Under the pieces are notes generated by a model. It saw only the letters and a list, made by a program, of their open reading frames with translations, ran no database searches and was not told the origin of the DNA. Source: a virus. From it: a DNA stretch of 20,760 bases. How positions within the stretch are numbered: the first letter of the stretch is position 1; the number at the start of each line of letters is the position of its first letter. The stretch covers positions 1 to 20,760 of IMG/VR virus record IMGVR_UViG_3300044638_003749; one strand, written 5' to 3'. Positions 1-10,300 of this stretch are shown here, piece by piece. A program made the position numbers and the translations under genes.

Positions 1-1
1 A

Positions 2-241
2 GATATCGGCGACGTTCCACTAGAGCGTGGTATTGTAGCAGTAGGACCAGGATCTGGTTCTGCAGCAGTTGCAAAGGAAAGAATCTACGTAGCATACCGT
101 GCACTCTCAATTGAGAATGTAACAGTATCTGCAAAGCGTGACGAGGCTTCAATGTTTGAAGTTTCATTCCGTCTTCTTCCAAACGACAATGCGTCATACG
201 GTAAGATCGTAGACCGCACACTCGCAGCACCATCAGCATAA
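2..241 (+). CDS. Major tail (tube) protein, C-terminal part
   Basis: Partial gene entering from the left edge; the visible 79 residues end at TAA 239-241. The product is probably the subunit that stacks into the tail tube. The visible part is alternating beta-strand and turn sequence (RIYVAYRALSIENVTVSAKR, then MFEVSFRLLPND), the pattern expected of a tail-tube beta-sandwich. It lies directly before tail chaperones and a tape measure gene, the usual position of this gene. Arginine codons are nearly all CGT/CGC (5 of 6), while the tape measure gene mostly uses AGA; this fits translational selection on an abundant virion protein. A strong terminator follows it. Identity rests on position and general character, because the N-terminal part is outside the window. 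Confidence 0.75.
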   Translation, partial: DIGDVPLERGIVAVGPGSGSAAVAKERIYVAYRALSIENVTVSAKRDEASMFEVSFRLLPNDNASYGKIVDRTLAAPSA

Positions 242-257
242 TACAACTTAATATGAG

Positions 258-291
258 AGGCTCAATCCTTCGGGGTTGGGCCTTTCTGTTT
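258..291 (+). terminator. Rho-independent terminator after the major tail gene
   Basis: An 11-base-pair stem (258-268 with 273-283, two G-U wobbles, no mismatch) closed by a TTCG tetraloop (269-272) is followed by the T-rich tract TTCTGTTT (284-291). It starts 17 bases after the major tail stop codon, so it should end or attenuate the high-level structural transcript before the chaperone and tape measure genes. The 3' arm and T tract run straight into the promoter for the next gene. Confidence 0.85.
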
Positions 292-299
292 GGTATACT
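279..299 (+). promoter_or_regulatory. Extended -10 promoter for the long chaperone gene (leaderless)
   Basis: TGG-TATACT (291-299) matches the extended -10 form TGN-TATAAT. The -10 hexamer is 294-299 and the next gene's ATG begins at 306, seven bases after it, where transcription would be expected to start. No Shine-Dalgarno sequence lies between. A GGCCT element (279-283) sits 7 bases upstream of TGG, as at two other promoters in the window. No good -35 box is visible; that position is occupied by the terminator hairpin. Confidence 0.65.
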
Positions 300-305
300 T
301 GTATA

Positions 306-986
306 ATGGCAACAAGAATATATGACACAAAAAAAATATCATTAGTAGATGATAGAGTGGTAGTTGCTGCACCATTGAAAATAAAATATTTAAGAGAATT
401 TTTAGATACCTTTGAAACAATCAAGGAAGCAAAAACAGATGACGAATCAATATCTGTTCTGGCTCACTGTGCTCTTATTGCAATGCAACAATATTGCCCA
501 TCTATAAAAACAATAGAAGACTTAGAGGATAGCCTTGATTTGCCAACTATATATGAAGTGATCGATATAGCAGCAGGGATTAAAATTAACCAGAAGTCAG
601 AAGATCCTGTTAAGGATCAAGCAGTTGATAGTGGATCAACCTGGGATACATTAGATTTAGCAAAACTAGAATCAGAGGTTTTTTTAATTGGTATATGGAA
701 AGACTATGATCAACTAGAATCCTCTATGTCAATGCAAGAACTAACAGCCACATTAAAAATAAAAAGAGAATTAGACTATGGAGATAAAAAATTTACTGCT
801 GCTATGCAGGGTGTAGATTTAGATAAAAATTCTGGTAGCGGTAATGCGTGGGAAGACATGAAGGCCAGAGTCTTTAGCAAAGGTGCAACTGGTGATGGTA
901 ATGATATTCTGGCTTTACAAGGCGCATCTGCTGAGAGGGCTGGTTTTGGAATAGGCATGGGTCTTGATTATGAGTCTTACGATTAA
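306..986 (+). CDS. Tail assembly chaperone, long (GT-like) form
   Basis: 226 residues. Residues 1-100 resemble the neighbouring short chaperone along their length: PLKI at residues 23-26 of both, LR at 29-30, IAM..Y, and LDLPT.Y followed by GIK. Residues about 115-226 are an added T-like domain, with a helical ELTATLKIKRELDYGDKKF segment and a C-terminal WEDMKARVFSKG...AGFGIGMGLDYE segment. In most siphoviruses this longer product comes from a programmed frameshift; here it is one continuous frame. It should act in the cytoplasm, binding tape measure and tube proteins during tail assembly. I chose ATG 306 because the upstream in-frame TTG (276) lies inside the terminator hairpin. No Shine-Dalgarno sequence precedes ATG 306, and the promoter predicts a leaderless mRNA. 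Confident of the chaperone call, less so of the domain boundary. Confidence 0.85.
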   Translation: MATRIYDTKKISLVDDRVVVAAPLKIKYLREFLDTFETIKEAKTDDESISVLAHCALIAMQQYCPSIKTIEDLEDSLDLPTIYEVIDIAAGIKINQKSEDPVKDQAVDSGSTWDTLDLAKLESEVFLIGIWKDYDQLESSMSMQELTATLKIKRELDYGDKKFTAAMQGVDLDKNSGSGNAWEDMKARVFSKGATGDGNDILALQGASAERAGFGIGMGLDYESYD

Positions 987-995
987 TCAAAAATA

Positions 996-1015
996 GGCCT
1001 GCGCTATGGTATAAT
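996..1015 (+). promoter_or_regulatory. Extended -10 promoter for the short chaperone gene
   Basis: TGG-TATAAT (1007-1015) is a perfect extended -10 element in the 55-base gap between the two chaperone genes. The expected start is near 1022, giving a leader of about 20 bases that carries a strong Shine-Dalgarno sequence. GGCCTGCG (996-1003) upstream is nearly repeated as GGTCTGCG before the promoter at 19784. No convincing -35 hexamer is seen about 17 bases upstream. Confidence 0.65.
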
Positions 1016-1041
1016 TGACTAAACCTTATAAGGAGGGCCAA

Positions 1042-1368
1042 ATGGCAACTGCCACAACAGAAGAAAACACAGTAACACTAATTGATGGTACTAAGATCAA
1101 AGTTAGACCGCTTAAAATTTCACTACTTCGTCCTTTTATGAAGAAGTTTGAAGATATTGCAAAGGTTGCAGACGATAATGAAAAGTCTATGGACTTGCTT
1201 ATCGACTGTGTACAAATAGCAATGCGTCAATACAAGCCAGAATTGGCAGAAGACAAGGAAGCCCTAGAAGAAAATCTAGACCTTCCAACAGTATACAAGA
1301 TTGTCGAAGAGGCATCAGGAATTAAACTTTCTGAGGCATCACTTCTCGGCAACCTTGCAAATAACTAA
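1042..1368 (+). CDS. Tail assembly chaperone, short (G-like) form
   Basis: 108 residues, equivalent to the G protein alone and paralogous to the N-terminal half of the preceding gene (shared PLKI, LR.F...FE, IAM.QY.P, LDLPTVY and SGIK). It should bind the tape measure protein during tail assembly. ATG 1042 follows AGGAGGG (1031-1037) at normal spacing; an upstream in-frame TTG at 1015 is rejected because it is part of the -10 box. The gene stops 18 bases before the tape measure gene, leaving no room for a downstream frameshifted T extension, and I see no slippery heptamer near its end. The promoter plus strong ribosome site suggests higher output than the long form, the direction of the usual G:GT imbalance (inference). 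Confidence 0.87.
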   Translation: MATATTEENTVTLIDGTKIKVRPLKISLLRPFMKKFEDIAKVADDNEKSMDLLIDCVQIAMRQYKPELAEDKEALEENLDLPTVYKIVEEASGIKLSEASLLGNLANN

Positions 1369-1386
1369 ATAAAGAGGTGTTAATGG

Positions 1387-4300
1387 ATGGCTGATGTAGA
1401 ATCCAATATTCATGTAAATATTGATACGTCTGATGCTTTAGCAAGTCTAAAACTTCTGCAACGTCAAATATCAGCCTTCCATACACAAATGGCAAAGTCT
1501 GGCACCGCAGCAGCAGCGGTGGCAGCAAATCAAGCACAGAACTTGATGAACAGCATAAATGCTACTGGACAATTCCAGGCATCTATGCGATCAGTAACAT
1601 CAAGCACAGAGCATTTTACTGATTCTTTAGAAAGAAACAAGTTAACATCTAGAGAATATTTTAGATACACTGGCGCAGCAACAAAGACCTTTGGCCGACT
1701 ATTTAAGTCTGAATTTGAGACAATAAACAAAGTAGCACGAGAGCGTGTAAAAGATATTCAAACCCAATATATAAAGTTGGGTCGTGGAGCAAACGGTGCT
1801 CTACAAGCAATTGCAGTAAGACCTCTAACCCTTGATATGAAAAATCTGGGTACACAGACAGCCATTGCAGCACAAAGACAGCAACTACTTAATCAATTAT
1901 TAAAGCAAGGATCAACTAACCTTCTAAACTTTGGTAAGAATACTCAGTGGGCTGGTCGCCAGTTAATGGTTGGTTTCACTGTTCCTCTAGCAATGCTTGG
2001 AGTAACTGCTTCCAAGACATTTATGAAACTTGAAGAGCAGGCAATTAGGTTCAAGCGTGTATACGGAGAACTGTTTACAACGCAAGAAGAAACTGATGCA
2101 ATGATTAAGCAGATACAGACTCTTGCAAAAGAATATACAAAGTATGGAGTTGCTGTAGAAGATACAATGAAGATGGCTGCAGATGCAGCAGCAATGGGTA
2201 AACAAGGAGCAGCACTTATGGCTCAGGTTGCACAAGCAACCAGGCTTGCCGTTCTTGGTGGAGTAGAGCAAGAGCAAGCACTAGAAACAACAATATCAGT
2301 AACCAATGCATTTGGTGTGGCCACAGAAGACTTAGCAAAAAAGATTGACTTCCTTAACGCAGTTGAAAACCAGACTGTTGTATCAATTGAAGATTTAACA
2401 ATTGCAATTCCAAAGGCTGGCCCAGTTGTTCAGCAACTAGGTGGAGATGTAGAAGATTTAGCATTCTTCCTTACAGCAATGAAAGAAGGTGGAATTAATG
2501 CATCAGAAGGCGCCAACGCACTTAAGTCTGGTCTTGCATCTTTAATTAATCCATCTGCAAAAGCAAGTGCATTTCTTGCTGATCTTGGAATTAACATTAA
2601 AGGAATTGTTGAAGGAAATGCTGGAGACATTAAGGCAACTGTTGTTGGCTTTTCACAAGCACTTGATACACTAGATCCACTCAACCGTGCAAGAGCAATT
2701 GAACAGTTGTTTGGTAAGTTCCAATTCTCAAGACTTTCTACATTATTTCAGAATGTAACGGCGCAGGGTACACAAGCAAATAGAGTGCTTCAACTAACGC
2801 AAGCAACCACAGAAGAACTTGCAATCTTATCACAGAGAGAATTAGATAAGGTCCAAAACACAACAACCTATAAATTTAAAAAGTCAATGGAAGATCTTAA
2901 GTTGGCTATTGCTCCAGTTGGAGAACAGTTCTTAAAAGCGCTAACACCTATTGTTGAGTTTGTTGGAAAGATTCTTGAAAAGTTTAATGGGCTAGGAGAC
3001 GGTAGTAAAAAATTCTTAACTATCTTTACTGTTGCAGTTGCAGGAATAGGACCAGTCCTGCTTATGACAATTGGACTAGTTGCAAATGCTTTTGCTAACA
3101 TAATTAAACTATTTGCAAATATGAAGTCTATGTATAACAAAACAGGAAATTCTAGCAAAGTTTTGGGGGAGCAGACAAACTATCTAACTAAGGAACAGTT
3201 AGAAGCCTCAGCAGTAGCAGCATCTCTTGATCAAGTCCATCAAAAATTAAATCAAACCTTTACATCTGAAGCAACAGCAGTTAATAACTTAGCAAATGCA
3301 TATAGAAGAGCAATCGCAGCACAAATGGGATTTACTGGACCACCTGCTGGCAAGAGGATGCCAGGACCTAAGAAGTTTTCTACAGGAACAAGAAGAGTTC
3401 CAGGATCAGGAAATCAAGACACAGTTCCAGCAATGCTCACTCCTGGAGAAGCAGTTATTCCAGCAGGTGCTGCACAAGACCCAGGCAACAAGCCAGTAAT
3501 TGCAAGAATGATTGCAGGCCAAACTGTTCAAGGATTTAATACTGGAGAAGGCGATGTACAACCTGTTGGAGTACCTAAAGAAATTGTAAAAGACAATAAC
3601 GTAACTAACAAAACACATGTTGGAGGAAAGAGTACTCCAAAGAGTATTCAAGAGGTCATTGATTCAAACCCTCATATGACTCCTGATCAAAGAAACAAAC
3701 TTATAACAATGTCCCAGATCTTTAAGTCTCAGGGCATGGAGGCAGTTACAACAACAAAGCATGGGCTAATATTTGAGTGGCCTGAGTGGATGAACAAACA
3801 AATGCCTACAGTGGGCGTTTCAAAGCAAGAGTTTATTGATGAGTGGAAACGCAGAGGTGCAGGTAAATGGCATCTTTCAGGAATGACCCCAGTCCAGGCA
3901 CAAGCGATAGACGATGCATTCTTAAGATCATTTGCAGATGTCAAGGGCCCAATGATTACAGACGGAATAGTTGATAGAATATTTAAAGAAGAAATTCCAA
4001 AAGTTGTAAGCCCTAATGATGAAGGATTAAAAAAGGCTCAAAGACTTTATGCAACAGACTACCTGTTTAACATGGGTAAAGGTTTAGGAAACACACCAGC
4101 AAGAAGTGCAGAAATTCTACAGCATGCAGCGTCTACTATTGATCCTGACACTGGAAAAACCTACATCAAGTCTTTTACTATTGAATCGGGCCCAGGAACA
4201 GGGGCGGGTCGTACCGACAAGATTGTAACTAGAAGTTCTACCGTTACACTACACGATGGAACCTATATGGGAATACCGCTTGCTGAGCCAACAACAACAA

Positions 4301-7300
4301 ACATGAATCGCCTTGGAGCAGGAACCGCACCAGGAATAAGTCAGACACCTGCAGGTGCACCAGTCAGAGCACCAGAATTAATTGCAGAGAATATGGAAAG
4401 AGCCCAAAGCCAGCAAGAAAGATTAAAAGAGATATCAAGAGTTGCAGAAACCACTAAAACTGGAAAGAAGAAGCCTACAGATTTTGGAAAACAAATAGCA
4501 GGAAGCAGTGGAAGAAGTTTTGATGTTCGTGAAATCGGGGGTGTTTACGAAAAGCCAGATGGCAAGAGAGTTTTTGTAAAACCAATGATGAGCGAGTTGG
4601 ATGCTTTGGCAGAACAAAGAGCAACAGACTTTGCTAGAAAAGTTCAAGGACTTGATGCTCCAGTACAAAAAGTTAGGACAATGATTGATCCTACAGATCC
4701 AGAAGGTAAAAGAAAGATAATTGTTTTAGAGTCTCCCTTTGATAAAAAGTTTGATCCAAACAATATTCCAAAGAAATTTACTCAAGCAGAATATTTTAAG
4801 CAGTTGGTTGCAGCAAGCCTTCGTGGAGACAAAGACCTTAAGGCAGGTAATCTCGGAGGAAATGTAATGACAGACGGAGGCACCATGGGTGTCTTTGATA
4901 GAGCATCTGGTGCTTTAGATAAAGAATTTTCAAAGAATATGCCATCTCTAGAACAGATGGCAGAAGAAAACCTAAAGGGCATTCCAGAAAAAAGTAAAGG
5001 AAAACCACAAAATTCTCCAAACTGGTTTGCTAATGCAACCAAAGACATTGCTCTAAACCTAACACCAGATCAATATGATAGGGAAATGAAAAAAGAAATT
5101 AGTAGACAGATTAAACTAATGGAGCCTTATGTTGCAAAAATGTCTAACTCAGATCCTTTAAAGCCTGAATATTTAAAAATGCTAGAAAGACTTAAGGTAG
5201 GACTATCTGTTGACTGGAGAAGACTACATCAAAAGCACAGCATGATTTTAGTAAAGCCCGATGAAGTTCTTGAAGATGAAAAGGGAAAGACAAAGCCAAT
5301 ACCAACAGAACCAAATAATGGTGCATTTAAATCAGACACGGGCAGTCCAAAGGATTCAAGACTTGCTCCAGCAGAACTTGCTCCAGCAGTTCGTCAGAGA
5401 CCTGTAATTCGTGGAAGATCAAATGCTCCAGACGCAATGTCTACAACTGCAAGTGCGGTAGTAGCAGGAGCAAAAGGGTCTATCCCAGAGGCCAGAGCAG
5501 TTGGCGCTAATATTGGAACAACACTATCTCAGTCTGCAGCAGCAGCATCCAGAACTGCTCTATATGGCACGGGACCGATGGATGCTGAAGCAAAGTCTGT
5601 AAGAAGAAGACTACAAAAAATTGAAAGACAAGAAGCAAGACAACAAAGAAAAACACAATCAATGGCAAGAGCATCAAAAACTAAATTGTATGGTGCTGAA
5701 CCTGGAACTGCTATAACTCCATTTGAAAAATCTTTACGCAGAAAAGGATACACTAAGAGCCAGATTGCTGAGCAGGTAGCATATCAGCAAAAAGTTATTA
5801 GTGAAAAAGCAGCAGCCTCTGCTGCAGCCAATGAGCCAAGTCGAAGGGAAAAACTCAGAGCAAAGGCTCAAGCAGGAGTAGCAAAATTTAAAGGTAAAGG
5901 TGGTGGCGTAACCGCAGGAGTTGGCATTGCAGCAGGTGCAACAATGATTGGTTCTATGGCACCAGGAAAAGTTGGAGAAATATCTACAAAACTAATGATG
6001 CCTTTAATGGGTCTTTCAATGGTTCTTCCAATGCTAAAGAGTCCTATGGCTGCAGTTGCAATTGGATTATTAGCAACTGTAGGAGCAATGGCTGCTTTAA
6101 GAATGGCATTTGATAAAGCAGCAGACGAAATTCTGGAACAGGGAGAGAAGTTTAAAGGATCTACTTCTGCAATAAATAGTATAGCAAAGTTTGGTAATAA
6201 AGTAACAGCATCAGAGCAAATGGATCTTAAAAGAAAAAATTCTTTCAACATGACTCCTTCGGCAACTGGTAAAACAACATATGGAGAAGCCTTTGTTCAG
6301 ACAGAAGAAGGTAAGGCCATTACAAAAAGACTTTCAGAACAAAATGCCATAGGAAAAGGTGGGCAAGCAATTGGAGATTTGTCAAATCAGTTAACAAACT
6401 CAATTATGTCTGGCGCAATGGATATGAATCAAGCAAAAAGTTTAGCAATGAATGCTGGAAGACAAGCAGGCGATATAACTATGGGTATTAAAGTAATTGC
6501 TCAAATAGAGCAAATACTTGGCCCTAATGGACAAGATTTAGATAAAAATCCTCTTCAGGTAAGACTTGATATGATTGCTAAAAATTCTAAGAATATGAAA
6601 AGTAGTGCCGCTCTTGCTGCAAGTGGTGGTGATGGTTTTGTTGGTGGGAACATGGTCAGGAAACTTGCTGGAAAAAAGACTATGCAAATTGCAGGCATCG
6701 GAGCATCTGCTTTAGGTGGCGCAGCAGCAGGTGCTGGTATTGGAACATTTATTGGTGGGCCTATAGGAGCAGCAATCGGTGGTGGCATCGGCGCAGCAGT
6801 AGGAGCAGCGTTTGGATACTTTACATCAAAGAAATATGTAAAACAAGCAGCAGTGCTAGGTGCCACGGCAGCAGTAGATGCTAAAATTGCAATGGAGCAA
6901 AATAAACAAATGCTTGATTCTTTTGATATGTATTATCAAAAAAAGGTTGAAGAGTTAAGGCTACAAGGAAAAATAAATGAAGCCAATGAATTGCAAGGAA
7001 AGTATATTGAAAAAAGAAATGATTTAACTGCTGCACAGGCATTGCTACAAGAAGATGTAGTATCGCAATACGACGGTGCTGGTAGCCTTCAAGAGTCAAT
7101 GATGAGCGGAATGAAAAAAGCAACAACTGCAAAGTATAAAAACGATCCTAATCAGTTAGCATACCTAGATTCTGTTAATCAACAAGCAGGGGATTTGCGA
7201 AGTTCTGGCCTTATTACAAGTGGTCAAGAATATTTAATTCAAGCAAAGATGGCAAGTGGAGATATTCCTCCATCAGTATTTAGAACTCTGCTAGGTCTAG

Positions 7301-10300
7301 CAGCAGAGAATCAAGATATTGCTCCAATGATGATGAATATTATAACCCAGTTTAGTGGTGCAACTTCTGAATCAATTGGCGTAGCAGCAGGAGTTATTCT
7401 TGACTCTAAGGGAGATATAAATAAAACAGTACAAACAGAGTTTATTACAAAAGTTAACGCATTTGAAAAAGACTCGGATGCTCTTGATTTTACAAAGAAT
7501 ATAATTAAATTAAATAACGCAAACAAAGTTATTCCATCAGATATTCTGGTTAGTTATTACAGCGCTGACACTACAGAAAGCAAAGACGCATATGCGAAAC
7601 TAAATGCAGCCCTTGATGGTATTGAATCTATGAAGGATATCAAGGTGCAACAAGTTTATGAACTTATTCCAGAACTTAAAAATAGCGAGGCATTTGATGA
7701 AGTATACTTTAACAGTTTAAAAACAGATGCTGAGAAAAGAACATATGTTCAAACTATTGCATCAACTATATATGTTGAAGACCCAGTTCTTGCTGCCAGC
7801 ACTGACTTTCTTGATTGGCAAAAATCTCCAACCACCAAGATTGGTAAAAAGAATTATGGAGGAGCAAGTTATGCTTCTCTTCCTATTGCAACACAACTTG
7901 CTCTCTACAGAGAAGAGCAAGGTTTTAAGGCTGTAACTGAGGGTGTTGGAGTAGATACATCGGTAGTTCCACCCGCAGTTGATGACGGAGGGGGAAGCAA
8001 GGTTCAATCCTCACCACTGGACGACCTAGTAAAGAAACTAAGAGATGTACGCAAGAACCAGATTAAGGTCACAGAGGGCTGGAGTGCCTCTCGCAAGGCT
8101 CTAGATGGCCTGTTTGGAGGCAAGAAGACACTTGATGCTTTCAGCGGTATAGAAAATGATCTAAGGAAAATAGGGGGAAGTGAAGACTTTATTGAACTTA
8201 TAGTTGGTATGGATCCAAAGGTATACGAAGAAAAGAAAAAGTCTTTGTTCAAGTTTGACAATAAGGGAAACATTATTGGGCTAAAGAAGGATGCTAAAAA
8301 TATTCAAGAAGCCCTAAACTCTATTGCCATGGGAGACTTTAACTCAAAGACAGAAGCAGAAACTAATGTTATTGAAGATCAGGCAATAGCATTTGCTAAG
8401 TTGGCTTCTATAGGAATTCCAGTTGCAGATGCTTACTCAATTGTTGAAAATGCTGGACTTGCCCAAGCAATTGCTATGGAGAAGAACTCAAAGTCAGTTG
8501 CTAAGTTAGCAACAAACTATAAAATATTAACTGCAGCACAACTTAAATCAGCAGCGGTTAAAGGAGTAGGAACAGACATTGATAAATTTAAAAAAGACCG
8601 AGTTCAAGAGGCAAGAATTAAAAAGAAGTTTGATCCAGCAACTGCTTTTGCTATTGATTCTGATGAAAACCTAAAAGCAATGGAAAGTGTGATTGCTACT
8701 CAGCAGTCAAAAGTTAATAATTTAATTAAGAAAGGTGCAGACAAAGAAGTTATTAAAACTGCACAGGCTGATTTAAATACTTTAATAAGTGATTTTGATA
8801 CAAGGCTGGCCCAGTTAAAAAGCACAGTTGGGTTTATGCAGGATATGTTTGATAAAGGTTTTGGCGATGCAATGGAGTCTTTTGATGTTCAAGAAACTGA
8901 ACTTCAGTTAAAGTTTAAGGTAGATACAAAAGAAAAAGACAAGATCGTTACTGATGCACAAAATGCAATTTCAGCAATTCAGTATAAGGTAGATGACAAA
9001 GAAGCAGCGCTTAAGGGCATCGAAGATCAAGAACAAAAGATTAACGATAAGTACGACAAAAGAATTGAAGCCCTAGATGAAATAGAAAAGGCTAACTCTG
9101 CCATCTCTAATCAGCAAAAGGGACAACTGTCTCTGGCTGAAGCATTAACATCTGGAGACATTGCAGCAGCAGCAAGGGCTGCACAAGAAATGAGCGCTCA
9201 GGCAGCAGCCGATGCTGTAGCAAAGCAAAGGGATGCTATAGAGCAGTCTAGACAATATGAGTTAGGTAGCCTAACAGGACTTGATAAAACTGATGGAAAA
9301 CTTAAGACTAGAAAACAACTTGAAGAAGAAATTAAAAATCTTCAGGATGAAGTCTTTAAGATCGAAGAAGAAAAGATCGAGCCAGCGCAAGAATTTATTC
9401 GCCTAAGACAGGTCCAATTAGATAAGGATATAGCAGGAATTACTGTCCTTGGAAGAACAAGAGATGCTTGGGAAGCAATTAAAAACCAGGTAGATCTTGC
9501 ACTTATTAAGAGCGCAGCATTTGTAGATTCTATGGGTCTTGCAATAAGTACTCAGGCAAATTTAATTGCAGGATATAAGGCAGAGGTTGGTGGCAAAGAT
9601 GGGGCATTTATTAATGGCCAAGCCTTTGTTCCAGAAAAAGGTTTTGAAGGAGAAACTCCAGCAGATAGAGCAGCAAGAGAAAAGAAAGCAGCAGAAGATA
9701 AAGCAGCAGCAGACAAGAAAATTGCAGATGACAAGATTGCAGCAGACAAAATTGCAGCAGATAAGGTTGCAGCAGATAAGGCTCTAGCAGACAAGGCTCT
9801 TCTTGAAGAATTAGAAAAAGCAAGAATGATCCGTGGCCGTGGCCGTGGCGGTGGCTTTGGTGGCTACGGGGGAATGCTGATGCTGGCTTCTGGAGGAGTT
9901 GTACCAAATGGCTTTGAGTCTGGAGCGTATGCAAAGGGAACTGACACAGTACCAGCAATGCTCACACCAGGAGAATATGTCTTAAGAAAAGATGCAGTAA
10001 AGAAGTATGGTGTTAAAAATCTTGATGCAATGAATGTTGGTTACTATCATGAAGGTGGACCAGTAGGGCATAGACACGGAAGAAATGCTCCTGAAATGCC
10101 TAAGTTAGTCCCAGGAACAGGAGTATATAGCGGAAGTATGTTTATACCACCAAAGTATGAAACTGCTCCAAAGGAAGAAACTGCTCCAAAGGCGACAGGC
10201 TATTATACTGCAGATGGTAAGCCACTTGCACCTGGATTAAATAGAGATGGTAACGACGCAGGGTTTGACGCATTGTTTAATAAAAAGAATTGGGAGAAGA

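Noticed and set aside
276-305. TTG start at 276 extending the long chaperone by 10 residues
   Set aside because: It lies within the terminator hairpin and the promoter, so the expected transcript would not contain it. ATG 306 also aligns with the start of the paralogous short chaperone.
1015-1041. TTG start at 1015 for the short chaperone
   Set aside because: The T is the last base of the -10 box, and a strong AGGAGGG site directs initiation at ATG 1042.
5868-6251. 127-codon open frame on the - strand
   Set aside because: Shadow of the Gly/Ala-rich tape measure sequence; the Pro/Ala-rich translation, antisense position and lack of a ribosome site argue against a gene.
6555-6866. 103-codon Pro/Ala-rich open frame on the - strand
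   Set aside because: Mirror image of the glycine-zipper segment; its composition is explained by the Gly/Ala codons of the sense strand.
9566-9787. + strand frame reading as Lys/Leu/Gln repeats
   Set aside because: Out-of-frame reading of the 15-base Ala-Asp-Lys repeat inside the tape measure gene.
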